In this document: positions 9,987 to 21,211 of the stretch, one piece after another
How positions within the stretch are numbered: the first letter of the stretch is position 1
How the letters are laid out: each line of letters starts with the position of its first letter
DNA from: Sphingorhabdus profundilacus
GTDB lineage: Bacteria > Pseudomonadota > Alphaproteobacteria > Sphingomonadales > Sphingomonadaceae
Direction of reading: 5' to 3'
Length of the DNA: 64,000 nucleotides
NCBI RefSeq assembly: GCF_009769755.1
Contig: NZ_SDWJ01000001.1
Span: forward strand, 992,001 to 1,056,000
Translations under genes and position numbers: made by a program
The notes under the pieces: model-generated
Database searches by the model: none
What the model saw: the letters and a program-made list of their open reading frames with translations, nothing else
What the model was told of the DNA's origin: nothing

Positions 9987-11192
9987 TTGTACGAGAACAT
10001 CGACGCACTTGCTGTAGTCCGGAGCACAAGCCCGGACGAACCAATCACGCTCCTTCGCCCGCACGCCGCAACGCGCGCTGCCCGTTTCTTCGTTGAGAAG
10101 TTTCAGGGTAAGTCGCTCTATGCGGTTAAGGCCAATCCCTCACCTGCCCTGCTTGAGCTTCTTTGGGATGCCGGCATTACCCATTATGATGTTGCATCGC
10201 TTGGCGAAGTCCGGTTGGTGAACAAGTTTTTGCCGGATGCGAAATTGTGCTTCATGCACCCGGTAAAATCCGAACGTGCCATCGCGCAGGCTTATCACAA
10301 CCACGGCGTTCGTACATTCAGCCTCGACAGTCATGAAGAACTGCAAAAGATTGTGCGCGCCACCAAGGGCGCAACCGATCTTGAACTGTGCGTCCGCATT
10401 CGGGTTTCGTCCGAACATGCGAAACTGAGTCTTGCGTCCAAATTCGGGGCCGATCCGTCGGAGGTGGCGGACCTGCTCGTCGCTACGCGACAAGTCGCCG
10501 ACGCCTTGGGAATATGCTTTCATGTTGGCAGTCAGGCAATGTCCCCTGCGGCCTTTGCCGAAGCGATGGGGCATGTTCGTGCGGCCATTGTAAAAGCGTC
10601 TGTAACGGTCGATATAGTGGATGTCGGCGGCGGTTTTCCGTCAGTATATCCCGGTATGGAGCCCCCTGATCTGGAAAGCTATTTCGACGTTATCCACACA
10701 ATGTTCGAAGATTTGCCAATCAGCTATTCAGCAGAGCTTTGGTGCGAACCGGGTCGCGCCCTATGTGCAGAATATGCGTCATTGCTGGTCCGGGTGGAAA
10801 AGCGGCGTGGCCGCGAACTGTATATAAATGACGGTGCCTATGGATCATTGTTCGACGCCGCCCATGTTGGCTGGCGCTTCCCTGTGACATTGTTGCGCTC
10901 GAACACGGCGATTGGCACACAAATGGCCGAATTCAGCTTCTACGGCCCTACCTGTGACGATATGGACTATATGGCGGGGCCATTTATCTTGCCGGACGAT
11001 ATCAAGGCCGGTGATTATATCGAAGTCGGGATGCTTGGCGCCTATGGTTGCGCGATGCGGACCGAGTTTAACGGCTTTGGTGAGACTGAAACGATTATTG
11101 TCGAGGATGCGCCCATGGCAACACTTTATGGCGACGTTCGCGATAATGACGCTGTCCATCGGCCGATGCGGACATCTACATCCCACCAATAA
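9987..11192 (+). CDS. speC: Ornithine/lysine decarboxylase, group IV (alanine racemase fold)
   Basis: Makes putrescine (or cadaverine) that can feed the carboxynorspermidine route. The open frame extends upstream into nspC, but homology-like sequence begins near 9987; I choose TTG 9987 because GGGGG lies about 10 bases before it, giving 401 residues. That start is tentative. Motifs: YAVKANP (PLP Lys48), HVGSQ, GGGFPSVYPG, WCEPGRAL and GPTCDD with the catalytic cysteine. It lies 128 bases after nspC. Confidence 0.88.
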   Translation: MYENIDALAVVRSTSPDEPITLLRPHAATRAARFFVEKFQGKSLYAVKANPSPALLELLWDAGITHYDVASLGEVRLVNKFLPDAKLCFMHPVKSERAIAQAYHNHGVRTFSLDSHEELQKIVRATKGATDLELCVRIRVSSEHAKLSLASKFGADPSEVADLLVATRQVADALGICFHVGSQAMSPAAFAEAMGHVRAAIVKASVTVDIVDVGGGFPSVYPGMEPPDLESYFDVIHTMFEDLPISYSAELWCEPGRALCAEYASLLVRVEKRRGRELYINDGAYGSLFDAAHVGWRFPVTLLRSNTAIGTQMAEFSFYGPTCDDMDYMAGPFILPDDIKAGDYIEVGMLGAYGCAMRTEFNGFGETETIIVEDAPMATLYGDVRDNDAVHRPMRTSTSHQ

Positions 11193-11223
11193 GTTGCAAT
11201 TGACAATTTAATTTTAGTGAAGC

Positions 11224-11253
11224 ACCCTCCCTGTCATAATAGACAGAGAGGGT
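11224..11253 (+). promoter_or_regulatory. Hairpin that buries the ribosome binding site of the first MAPEG gene
   Basis: A stem of 11 pairs with one C/A mismatch and loop ATAATA: ACCCTCCCTGTC (11224-11235) pairs with GACAGAGAGGGT (11242-11253). The 3' strand holds GAGGG, seven bases before the ATG at 11260. It could be a terminator for the decarboxylase gene or a structure that limits translation of the next gene; only TCTTT follows, which is weak for a terminator. Confidence 0.5.
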
Positions 11254-11259
11254 CTTTAC

Positions 11260-11688
11260 ATGGATACGTCAATATTGGCACCAGCAGCCGTGCTGGTCGC
11301 TTGGTCGCTCGTGATGCTTCTATGGATGGCAGCCACACGTTTTCCTGCCATATTCAAATCCGGGATGGATCTTAAAGCCGCACCTCCGGGCGGTCGCGGA
11401 CAGGATTTAGAGGCTGTGTTACCCGCCAATGTGAATTGGAAATCCCATAATTACACGCATTTGATGGAGCAACCGACGATATTTTATGCGGCGGTTCTGA
11501 TTATCGCGGTGGCCGGTGCATCAACGCCTTCAATGGTCAATTTGGCGTGGGGCTATACGATTTTACGGATTATTCATTCGCTTTACCAATCACTGTTCAA
11601 TGTGGTGATGGTGCGTTTTTCGATATTCGTTCTTGCAACCATCTGTCTGGTGGTGCTTGCCGTGCATGCCGTCATAGCAACAATTTAG
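11260..11688 (+). CDS. MAPEG family membrane protein (copy 1)
   Basis: 142-residue protein with four predicted hydrophobic segments and the layout of the MAPEG family (membrane-associated eicosanoid/glutathione metabolism relatives). The loop with HNYTHLMEQPTIFYA and the later RIIHSLYQSLFN segment match the second copy. Bacterial MAPEG proteins mostly lack a known substrate, so I give no reaction. Its ribosome binding site lies inside a hairpin. Confidence 0.85.
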   Translation: MDTSILAPAAVLVAWSLVMLLWMAATRFPAIFKSGMDLKAAPPGGRGQDLEAVLPANVNWKSHNYTHLMEQPTIFYAAVLIIAVAGASTPSMVNLAWGYTILRIIHSLYQSLFNVVMVRFSIFVLATICLVVLAVHAVIATI

Positions 11689-11700
11689 GGGGATTTTATA

Positions 11701-12138
11701 ATGCATAGCGATATTCTTCAGCCCGTGGCGGTACTGGCCGCATGGACCATGATTATGTGGGTTTGGATGTACATCACCCGAATTCCCGCCATGCAAAAGG
11801 TGAAGGAACTGGATCTGAACAAATGGACGGGTGGCAAGGGAAGCGATCTGGATCAGCTATTGCCTTCTCATATCCAATGGATAGCCCATAATTACAACCA
11901 TTTGCATGAAGCACCTACGGTATTTTATGCCGTTGCCCTGTTGCTTGCGATTTCCGGTTGGGGCGATGGTCTGAACGCGACCATTGCCTGGGCCTATGTG
12001 GGCTTACGCATCGCACATAGTCTGGTTCAGGCATTGTGGAATCGTATCATTGTCCGCTTCACGCTTTTTGCTTTATCGTCTTTGGCACTCATGGCGCTGA
12101 CAATACATGCTATGATGGCCGTTTTTACTAACGGGTAA
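11701..12138 (+). CDS. MAPEG family membrane protein (copy 2)
   Basis: 145 residues, same topology as the preceding gene and clearly a tandem duplicate: HNYNHLHEAPTVFYA and RIAHSLVQALWN align with copy 1. A GGGGGA ribosome binding site is seven bases before the ATG and is not in a hairpin. The 3' end overlaps by 11 bases the convergent methyltransferase gene. Confidence 0.85.
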   Translation: MHSDILQPVAVLAAWTMIMWVWMYITRIPAMQKVKELDLNKWTGGKGSDLDQLLPSHIQWIAHNYNHLHEAPTVFYAVALLLAISGWGDGLNATIAWAYVGLRIAHSLVQALWNRIIVRFTLFALSSLALMALTIHAMMAVFTNG

Positions 12139-13327
12139 ATTGCCCGACAAGCTCGATATGGGTTGACCAGCGGAACTGACCAATCGGCCAGATCCGCTGC
12201 AGCCTGTATCCGGCAGCGACCAATGTTTTGGCATCACGGGCAAAACTGGCTGGGTTGCAGCTGACATAAGCAACATCGCCCACATCGGATGCGGCCAGTT
12301 GTGCAACCTGTTCTTTTGCGCCCGCCCGCGGGGGATCGAGTATGACGGCCTGAAACTTGTTCAGTTCCCCGGCGCTGAGTGGCCGTCTGAATAAATCTCG
12401 ATGTTCGGCAAAAATGGAACGCCCTGCTCGACCCGCAGCGGCCTTAAGCCCCGTTATTGCTTCTCGATCCGCTTCACCTGCATAAACTTTGACGCCAGTA
12501 CCAAAAGAAAGAGCAAACGTACCTAATCCGGCGAACAAATCGGCAATCAGGCTTTTGCCACTGGTAATTTCATGGACTGCCGCGATCAACGCCGCCTCTC
12601 CATCACAGGTTGCCTGCAAAAATCCATAAGGCGTGTAAGCAACGGCCACCCCGCCCAATGATATAGTAACAGGCTCAGGTTCCCAGAATGGAACGGGGCC
12701 ATAGCCCTCATCCAGCGAAAGGCGGGCTAGGTGATAGGTTTTTGCAAATTCGGACAGCGCTTCATGTGTGTCCAGATCATTGGCAATCCAGTTTTCAATC
12801 AGCACATCAACGCCCTGATCCACCACGGCCAGTTTTATCTGCACCTGCCGTGCACGATTGAGGCGCGGCGCAATCAGTGCACGCAATGGATTTAGAAGCG
12901 CGAACAATTGAGGCGCCATGACGTCACATTGTTGCAGATCTATAATGCGGTGACTTTTTTCTGTACTAAACCCTAAGTGCAATTGCTTGCCAGCCCAGGC
13001 CGACCGCACCGCGACGCGGCGCCGCGATGTCGGGGGCGAAAGATGAACCGGCATCACCTCGCCTATGTCCACCTGTTGCGTGGCCAATGCGTGCGTCACA
13101 CGCCCCGCGATAAAGGTCCGCAGACTGTCTTCATCAAGATGCTGTAACTGGCACCCGCCGCACAAGGGGAAATGCCGACATGGCGGGGTTGCGTGATGCG
13201 GTCCGTGAATCAAGCCTCCCAATGGATCAAGCAGGTCGCCGGGCGCGGCATGGGCAACATAGCGGCCATCTGCGGTAACGCCGTCGCCTCGTGCAGCGAC
13301 CCTGATAACTTCATTTGAAACGGTCAT
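12128..13327 (-). CDS. TrmA/RlmD-like RNA m5U methyltransferase
   Basis: SAM-dependent 5-methyluridine methyltransferase for rRNA or tRNA. An iron-sulfur motif C...CGGCQLQH is near the N-terminus, a SAM-binding segment LIADLFAGLGTFAL in the middle, and the catalytic cysteine in YVSCNPASFARD near the C-terminus. I use the ATG at 13327 (MTVSNEVIRVAARGDGVT, 399 residues), where family similarity begins; an in-frame ATG at 13357 directly after the lipoprotein stop is the alternative. Which base it modifies cannot be told. Confidence 0.88.
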   Translation of the reverse strand: MTVSNEVIRVAARGDGVTADGRYVAHAAPGDLLDPLGGLIHGPHHATPPCRHFPLCGGCQLQHLDEDSLRTFIAGRVTHALATQQVDIGEVMPVHLSPPTSRRRVAVRSAWAGKQLHLGFSTEKSHRIIDLQQCDVMAPQLFALLNPLRALIAPRLNRARQVQIKLAVVDQGVDVLIENWIANDLDTHEALSEFAKTYHLARLSLDEGYGPVPFWEPEPVTISLGGVAVAYTPYGFLQATCDGEAALIAAVHEITSGKSLIADLFAGLGTFALSFGTGVKVYAGEADREAITGLKAAAGRAGRSIFAEHRDLFRRPLSAGELNKFQAVILDPPRAGAKEQVAQLAASDVGDVAYVSCNPASFARDAKTLVAAGYRLQRIWPIGQFRWSTHIELVGQFTR

Positions 13328-13357
13328 AGCGCCCCATGCCCGTGATGCCGATGGCAA

Positions 13358-13751
13358 TCAACCTGCGTCTTTACCGCTTTCTGACTGATTTCCTTTTATC
13401 TGGGCGGGTAATCTGTATTTATCGTCGCCCGAGCTTACTTCGATCAGACCCTTGTCCAACACGATAATCCGTGTTTCGTCAAACCCGTCGGCTGGCACCA
13501 GCCCCCTGCCATCGGTCAATATATTAAAGCGTCGAAATCCGCCATCCGGATGACGAATAACCAGAATCTGACCGTCACCACCTGCACTCTGCTCGGTTGA
13601 ACATATGCGTTCAAAACGAGAGGAACCTGACAATGCACACTCCACCTTGCCATTGCGGGCGGCATCTTGTGCGGTTTTCCGTTCGGCATCGCTCTGGTCC
13701 CCGCCACCACAAGCAGACAGGGTCAAAATAATCAAATATGAAACGGCTAGC

Positions 13752-13765
<14 letters not shown>
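13358..13765 (-). CDS. Small putative lipoprotein
   Basis: 135-residue protein of unknown function. The start at ATG 13765 gives [23 protein letters not shown], a lipoprotein signal with lipobox LSAC and Cys19; the longer upstream frame lies inside ilvD and is not credible. The mature part has two cysteines (VECALSG, ERICSTE) and short beta-like repeats such as [14 protein letters not shown]. It overlaps the ilvD 3' end by 14 bases. Confidence 0.75.
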
Positions 13766-15473
<1,708 letters not shown>

Positions 15474-15499
15474 TTTTAACTCCTGATACAGGCGCGCCT

Positions 15500-16246
15500 C
15501 TATGGCTTTTGCAACCCCAAGCCAAGCTTTTCTGAAACATAATGGCACATTTCGGTCAATATCCGTGCGAATCTTACCTGTCCTGCACTATGTTCAACCT
15601 CATTCTGGCGCAATTCAATGCCGATATAGGGAATAGAATTGGCCTCGGCATGGCGGTTCATCGTCGCGTTCAGCGCCTTACCTGAATAAGGCAATTGATC
15701 GCCCACCTTTATTCCCGCTTCATCCAAAAAGCGGATCGCGAGTTTCGACGGAATTTCGAAGTCATTATATAATATCCCGACTTCCCATGGGCGCTGCTCG
15801 TCCGGTCGGCTGCTTAACCGCGGGGTGAAGCTGTGGATGGAAAGGATGAGTGCTGGCCGCTGATCCTGCAAAATCGAAGACAGCCGATCATGGTAGGGCG
15901 TATAATATCTACCAATCCTTGCGGCCCGCGCCTCTCCATCCAGGCAGTTCCCCGGAATGAAAAGCCCGTCACTTTGACCGGGTATGACATCGCTTTCGTC
16001 GGGATATCGATTCAAATCGGTTACAAGACGAGAGACATTTCCCAATATCGCAGCGCAGCGATAATCATTTACTATATGCTCCGCGACATCAGCAACGCCA
16101 ATGTCCCATGCAATATGGCGGAGCATTTGGTCGGGGGCGATCCCAAGATCAATGTCCGGTGGAATTCTGTTGGATGCGTGGTCGCCGACGATCAGCAGGC
16201 CATTTGGCACAGGTACGCCCAATATGCGGTAAGGTGCGTCCGTCAT
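15500..16246 (-). CDS. N-formylglutamate amidohydrolase family protein
   Basis: 248-residue member of the FGase family, zinc-dependent amidases that act on N-formylglutamate in histidine breakdown. The N-terminal GDHASNRIP (21-29) and later [10 protein letters not shown] motifs carry the expected metal ligands. The start ATG 16246 overlaps the ispE stop as ATGA. No hut genes are nearby, so the true substrate is uncertain. Confidence 0.8.
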   Translation of the reverse strand: MTDAPYRILGVPVPNGLLIVGDHASNRIPPDIDLGIAPDQMLRHIAWDIGVADVAEHIVNDYRCAAILGNVSRLVTDLNRYPDESDVIPGQSDGLFIPGNCLDGEARAARIGRYYTPYHDRLSSILQDQRPALILSIHSFTPRLSSRPDEQRPWEVGILYNDFEIPSKLAIRFLDEAGIKVGDQLPYSGKALNATMNRHAEANSIPYIGIELRQNEVEHSAGQVRFARILTEMCHYVSEKLGLGLQKP

Positions 16247-17082
16247 CGCAGTTGACCTGCCATTGTCCACCATCCCGGGTGCATAGCCGAAATTTCAGTA
16301 CGAACCTGTTCCAGCATTCCGGCATCTTCATAAAGTGCAAAACAGGTCGCTCCTGAACCAGACATGCGTGATACAAGAGGGCGTGTGCTTTTCAAAAATA
16401 GGAGAATTTCGGCAATTTCTGGACATAATCTTATCGCCGGAATCTCCAGATCATTTCTACCGCCCAACAGGATGTCGCGGGCCGAGCCTTGCGGCATTGG
16501 CCCGCGATCAAGACCATCCCATGCTCGAAAAACCGGCGCTGTCGACAGCGGCTTATTGGGATTAACGAGCAAACAAGACAAGCCGCTGACATCATTTTCA
16601 ACCTGTTCCAGCATCGTTCCGATACCACGCCCCGTGACGGGAACGCTACCTATACAGGCCGGGACATCTGCCCCCAGCAATGCTGCAATTTCAAGCAGCC
16701 TTTCAGTCGGTAAAGGCGCGCTGCTACAAGTGTTGAGTAAACGGAGTGCCGCAGCAGCGTCGGCGGATCCACCCCCCAATCCCGCTGCAATCGGCAGGCT
16801 TTTTTCCAAGCAAAATGCAACAGCTGGTGCGACACCGCCCGCATATAAATTTGCCGCACGAAATATCAGGTTATCACTGACGGATTCATCCGCGAGCCCA
16901 TCCGCAAATTTGCCGGATAGGGTCAAAGAAAATCGATCGGAATTCGCACATGTCAGGTGATCGCCCTGGTCCAGAAAGGCAAAGACAGTCTCGAGTTGGT
17001 GATAACCATCCGCACGCCGCGCGCGAACGTGGAGGGCAAGATTGATTTTGGCATAGGCCGTCTCCAAGGCCGGGGCGATCAA
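16243..17082 (-). CDS. ispE: 4-diphosphocytidyl-2-C-methyl-D-erythritol kinase
   Basis: GHMP kinase of the non-mevalonate isoprenoid pathway. The 279 residues include AKINLAL (11-17), the ATP loop PIAAGLGGGSADAA (97-110) and a C-terminal SGSGATCFAL. The start is a TTG that overlaps the preceding TPR gene stop (TTGA), so translation is probably coupled. dxr, another gene of this pathway, is at about 59 kb. Confidence 0.93.
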   Translation of the reverse strand: MIAPALETAYAKINLALHVRARRADGYHQLETVFAFLDQGDHLTCANSDRFSLTLSGKFADGLADESVSDNLIFRAANLYAGGVAPAVAFCLEKSLPIAAGLGGGSADAAAALRLLNTCSSAPLPTERLLEIAALLGADVPACIGSVPVTGRGIGTMLEQVENDVSGLSCLLVNPNKPLSTAPVFRAWDGLDRGPMPQGSARDILLGGRNDLEIPAIRLCPEIAEILLFLKSTRPLVSRMSGSGATCFALYEDAGMLEQVRTEISAMHPGWWTMAGQLR

Positions 17083-18716
17083 GGCTTCGGCCCGGATAAT
17101 CCGGTATCGATTTTCTGTAACAGCCGCTCCGCAGTTGTGCCGTCGGAGCTATAGCGGGCGACACGCCAGGCATAACGGGCATCACGTCGGCGTCCTAATG
17201 CCCAATATGTGTCGCCAAGATGCTCGTTTATCGCAACGTCCGACCCCGCCGCTTTCGCAGCCTTTTCAAGCAACGGCAAAGCGCTTGCAACATCCCCTTT
17301 GAGATAATAGGCCCAGCCGAGGGAATCGGCTATGGCACTGGAATCAGGGCTTATTTCATAGGCGCGCTTGACCAAAGCCAATGCTTTGGTGATATCCCCA
17401 TCACGTTCGAGCAAAGAATATCCCAATAGGTTCAACCCTTCGGCGTTGTTGGGATCTGTGACGAGCAGGCGTTCAAGCTCCGCCTTTGCCGCGGGCCATT
17501 CATTGGCTTGTTCGAGTGCGGACGCAAGCAACAAGCGATAATTGGCCTGCTGCCGTGGTGCCAGTTTTCCAAAATCCTGTGCATTGGTAATTGCGCGATA
17601 TATTCCAACAACCTCGGCTAAATTGCCGACCGCCTGCTGGGCTCGCGCCTCCAGCAATTGATTTGAAACAGACGTCGCATCCCGCGCAACGGCCTCTTTG
17701 GCGACGACCAGTGCCTGTTCGGGATTATCATCTTTTATTAAATAAGCGATCCTGCTTTCAAGTGCCGCGGGATAATAAGGCGAATCCAGCGGCACCGTCT
17801 CCAGCACAGCCAGAGCTTCACCCTGAAGTTTGTTGGCAAGTAAGCTATTTGCCAAAGCCAACAGCACATCCGGGCGCGATGGCGCAATCCAGTTCGCGAT
17901 CCGGGCAAGGACAAGGCCTTCCTGCGGCTGGCTCTGCTCGGTCAACGCGGTGGAGATTCGGGCGTAAAATGTCGCTAAGCCGTTATCAGCGGTCATTTTT
18001 GCCGGTGTAATCTTTTTAGCCGCCGCCGAGCCTGCCGCAGCGCGCATCAACGCCGTAGCAAAGGCAGCGTCGCTATTTTCAAAAGCGAAAGCTTCGGCGC
18101 CGGATATCATGACATTGCGGACATAATCTCCTTTTTGTGAGGAGATTGAACGCAATCCCGTCTTTGCCGCATCTAATTGACCGGCTGCCAAATCAAAATA
18201 AATCCGCTGATCAGTCGAATAATAGGCAAGCACACCATTTTTTACCGGATCAACTTCAGCAAATCCGGCAGGTTGGCCCTGTTTGATCCTCAACCAGCTT
18301 TTGAGAACCGGCGACATGAACGCAAGATTGCCCCTGCCAGAAAGTTCATCGGCGGCGAGGTCGGCTAACTGAAAATTACGCTGACGCCATGCTTCGGCAA
18401 ACAATATTAATGCGGTTTCTGCATTACCTTTTTTGTTCTGCGACTGGCCACGCGCCGCACGCACAGCTGCGGGCATATCTCCTGACCGGACTGCAGCGAC
18501 AAATAGCCTGTCCGCGAGTATTTCGCTCTCAGGTATTGTGGCCTGCAATTTGAGATATCCCTCAACTGCGATACTGTCCAGCTCGCCGATTTCCGCAACA
18601 CGGGCAGAAACATAGCGTTCGGCGAGATTTTCTGTTTTTGCTTCACCAATTGCCGGCATGGCTAAAAGTAAAGCGAAGCCACATGAAATCTTACATATTT
18701 GGATAATTTGGCCCAC
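17079..18716 (-). CDS. Exported tetratricopeptide-repeat protein
   Basis: 545 residues after choosing GTG 18716, which follows GGAGG by six bases and yields a clean signal peptide (KISCGFALLLAMPAIGEA). The body is a chain of TPR helices; the clearest are near the C-terminus (GLNLLGYSLLERDGDITKAL and the following DSSAIADSLGWAYYLKGD). Likely periplasmic scaffold; no specific partner is evident. The start lies inside the 3' end of the ETF-QO gene. Confidence 0.8.
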   Translation of the reverse strand: MGQIIQICKISCGFALLLAMPAIGEAKTENLAERYVSARVAEIGELDSIAVEGYLKLQATIPESEILADRLFVAAVRSGDMPAAVRAARGQSQNKKGNAETALILFAEAWRQRNFQLADLAADELSGRGNLAFMSPVLKSWLRIKQGQPAGFAEVDPVKNGVLAYYSTDQRIYFDLAAGQLDAAKTGLRSISSQKGDYVRNVMISGAEAFAFENSDAAFATALMRAAAGSAAAKKITPAKMTADNGLATFYARISTALTEQSQPQEGLVLARIANWIAPSRPDVLLALANSLLANKLQGEALAVLETVPLDSPYYPAALESRIAYLIKDDNPEQALVVAKEAVARDATSVSNQLLEARAQQAVGNLAEVVGIYRAITNAQDFGKLAPRQQANYRLLLASALEQANEWPAAKAELERLLVTDPNNAEGLNLLGYSLLERDGDITKALALVKRAYEISPDSSAIADSLGWAYYLKGDVASALPLLEKAAKAAGSDVAINEHLGDTYWALGRRRDARYAWRVARYSSDGTTAERLLQKIDTGLSGPKP

Positions 18717-20331
18717 CGCCACCCTCCGGAGATACCCAATTGATATTCTGGTTCGGGTCTTTGATGTCGCACGTTTTGCAATGTACGCAATTCTGGGAAT
18801 TGATTTGATAGCGCGGTTCCTTGCCATCTTCTTCAATCCACTCATAAACACCAGCAGGGCAATAACGGGTCGATGGACCTGCGAATTCCATGAATTCACT
18901 TGTTTTTTGCAAGTCCAAATTTTTCACTTGTAAATGTACTGGCTGGTCTTCGGCATGGTTCGTATTTGACAAGAACACGGAAGATAACCGATCAAAACTG
19001 AAAACGCCATCAGGCTTTGGATATTGGATAGGCGTTGAATCTACTTTTTTCTTGAGCGCCTTATGATCTGCATGGTGCTTCATCGTAAACGGCATCTTTA
19101 TACCGAAATTTTCGAGCCACATGTTAATACCGGCGAACATCGTGCCCCAGAAATTCCCGAATTTCTCAACCAAGGGAAGGACATTGCGAACAATAGCCAG
19201 TTCTTTATAAATCCAGCTATTTTCATAACCGCTTTGATAGGCCGAAAGTTCGTCATGTGCACGCCCTGCGGCAAGCGCGTCGACTGCTGCATCTGCTGCC
19301 AACATGCCCGACTTCATTGACGTATGCGTGCCTTTAATACGCGGAACATTTAAAAACCCTGCGGTACATCCGATTAACGCGCCACCTGGAAATGCCAGCT
19401 TGGGGACGGACTGGAAACCACCATCGCTAATCGCACGCGCACCATAAGATACACGCTTGCCACCCGTCAGTATTTTCCTGATTTCAGGGTGTGTTTTCCA
19501 ACGCTGCAATTCTTCAAACGGCGACAAATATGGGTTGGCGTAATTCAGCCAGACAACAAAACCTAAAGCGACCTGATTATTCGCCTGATGATATAAAAAT
19601 GCCCCGCCATTGGCATCGCTCAATGGCCAGCCTTGGCTGTGGATCACGCGTCCGGCATGATGCTGCTCGGGCGGAATATCCCATAATTCCTTGATACCGA
19701 TGCCATAAACTTGCGGTTCACACTCCGCATCAAGTGCAAATTTAGGTTTCAGCAATTTGGTCAAATGACCGCGCACGCCTTCTGCAAAAAATGTGTATTT
19801 TGCATGGAGCTCCAAACCTTGGGTATAGTCCGACTTGTGACTGCCATCACGGGCGATGCCCATGTCGCCAGTCGCGACACCCTTTACCGAGCCATCGTCA
19901 TTATATAAAATTTCCGCAGCGGAAAATCCGGGAAAAATTTCAACGCCGAGATTTTCTGCCTGCCCGGCCAGCCATCTACACAAATTTCCCAGCGATCCTG
20001 TATAGGTACCCTTATTGTGCATGAACCCCGGGGTTAGAATATGCGGCACATTGAACTTGCCTGTTTTGGTCAATACCCAATGTTGATTGTCATTGACCGG
20101 CACTTCGGCAAGCGGGCATCCTTGTTCGCGCCAATCAGGAATCAGTTCATCCAGCGCCTTTGGATCGATAACCGCACCCGAAAGAATGTGCGCGCCTACT
20201 TCCGATCCTTTTTCAAGGATGCACACGCTGGTGTCGGGCGATTTCTGTTTGATGCGGATCGCCGCAGAAAGACCTGCTGGCCCCGCGCCAACGATTACAA
20301 CGTCATAAGGCATCGATTCCCGTTCACTCAT
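18691..20331 (-). CDS. Electron transfer flavoprotein-ubiquinone oxidoreductase
   Basis: Membrane-associated flavoprotein that passes electrons from ETF (beta-oxidation, amino-acid breakdown) to ubiquinone. 546 residues with an FAD motif VIVGAGPAG (12-20) and the C-terminal 4Fe-4S cysteines at 491, 515, 518 and 521 (YCPAGVYEW and NCVHCKTCD). Full length, with no missing cluster ligand. It heads the minus-strand run that continues through the TPR gene and ispE. Confidence 0.95.
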   Translation of the reverse strand: MSERESMPYDVVIVGAGPAGLSAAIRIKQKSPDTSVCILEKGSEVGAHILSGAVIDPKALDELIPDWREQGCPLAEVPVNDNQHWVLTKTGKFNVPHILTPGFMHNKGTYTGSLGNLCRWLAGQAENLGVEIFPGFSAAEILYNDDGSVKGVATGDMGIARDGSHKSDYTQGLELHAKYTFFAEGVRGHLTKLLKPKFALDAECEPQVYGIGIKELWDIPPEQHHAGRVIHSQGWPLSDANGGAFLYHQANNQVALGFVVWLNYANPYLSPFEELQRWKTHPEIRKILTGGKRVSYGARAISDGGFQSVPKLAFPGGALIGCTAGFLNVPRIKGTHTSMKSGMLAADAAVDALAAGRAHDELSAYQSGYENSWIYKELAIVRNVLPLVEKFGNFWGTMFAGINMWLENFGIKMPFTMKHHADHKALKKKVDSTPIQYPKPDGVFSFDRLSSVFLSNTNHAEDQPVHLQVKNLDLQKTSEFMEFAGPSTRYCPAGVYEWIEEDGKEPRYQINSQNCVHCKTCDIKDPNQNINWVSPEGGGGPNYPNM

Positions 20332-20446
20332 CGCCTTTTTCCTTTACCCCATCTTCTATTCGGGCCATCCTGAATATCGAACAACCTACGGAATATTGCC
20401 ATGCCAAGCAATTGACCCCGCCGTCAACCGGTGACTGAAGGGAAAT

Positions 20447-21211
20447 ATGGAGCAGCAGAGACAAATCACCGCATCGCACATGGTCGAAGCTCTTACCAGT
20501 TGGTGGAATCTTGCGGGCCTTGATGCTGTGGTGTCCGATCAGACGGTGAATTGGCTGGCCATTGATGCACTGGAAAAATCTGTTGAAAAGCAGGATTTTA
20601 GTAAAATCGAAACGGCAGCCCCTGCCATTTCGATAGCGACCAAATCTCTGATTGCATGGCCCGGTGATATTGATCGGCTTAAAGACATGATTGCCAATGG
20701 CGCCGATTTGCCGGGGAATAAATTCGGCACAGCGTCACTACCAGCCGTTGGACCTGCAAAATCCGATATAGTGATCGTATCCGATTTGCCCGACGCCGAT
20801 GATCTGGCGAGCGGCGCTCTGGACGGTGGTGCATCAGGTGCCTTGCTCAACAAAATGCTGGCTGCCATCGAGATTGATTTGTCCGCCTGCTATTGGACCG
20901 CACTTGCAACGACCCGCCCGTCAACCGGCGAAATTCCCGACGAATCTCTTCCCCAATTGACAGAGTTTATCAGGCATCAGATTGCATTGGTTAAACCCAA
21001 TGCTATCATTTTGCTCGGCTCGTCGGCATGCAATGCTCTGCTCGGCGAAGAACTTCTGAAATCACGCAGGATTTTAGGGAAAATTAACCATGACGGGATC
21101 AGCATGCCTGTCATGACGACATTCCATCCGCGGACATTAATCGCACGGCCATCCTTGAAAGCTCAAGCTTGGCGCGATTTGCAGATGTTTGCAAAAAGGT
21201 CGGAATTGTGA
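20447..21211 (+). CDS. Uracil-DNA glycosylase superfamily protein, degenerate
   Basis: 254 residues with the C-terminal layout of family 4/5 UDGs: ILLGSSACNALLG, then TTFHPRTLIARP in place of the usual HPS motif. Motif 1, normally GEAPG, reads SDLPDADD, and the four cysteines that hold the 4Fe-4S cluster in family 4 are absent. It may be inactive on uracil or have another role. The stop overlaps the start of the next gene (GTGA), so both are likely translated together. Confidence 0.75.
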   Translation: MEQQRQITASHMVEALTSWWNLAGLDAVVSDQTVNWLAIDALEKSVEKQDFSKIETAAPAISIATKSLIAWPGDIDRLKDMIANGADLPGNKFGTASLPAVGPAKSDIVIVSDLPDADDLASGALDGGASGALLNKMLAAIEIDLSACYWTALATTRPSTGEIPDESLPQLTEFIRHQIALVKPNAIILLGSSACNALLGEELLKSRRILGKINHDGISMPVMTTFHPRTLIARPSLKAQAWRDLQMFAKRSEL

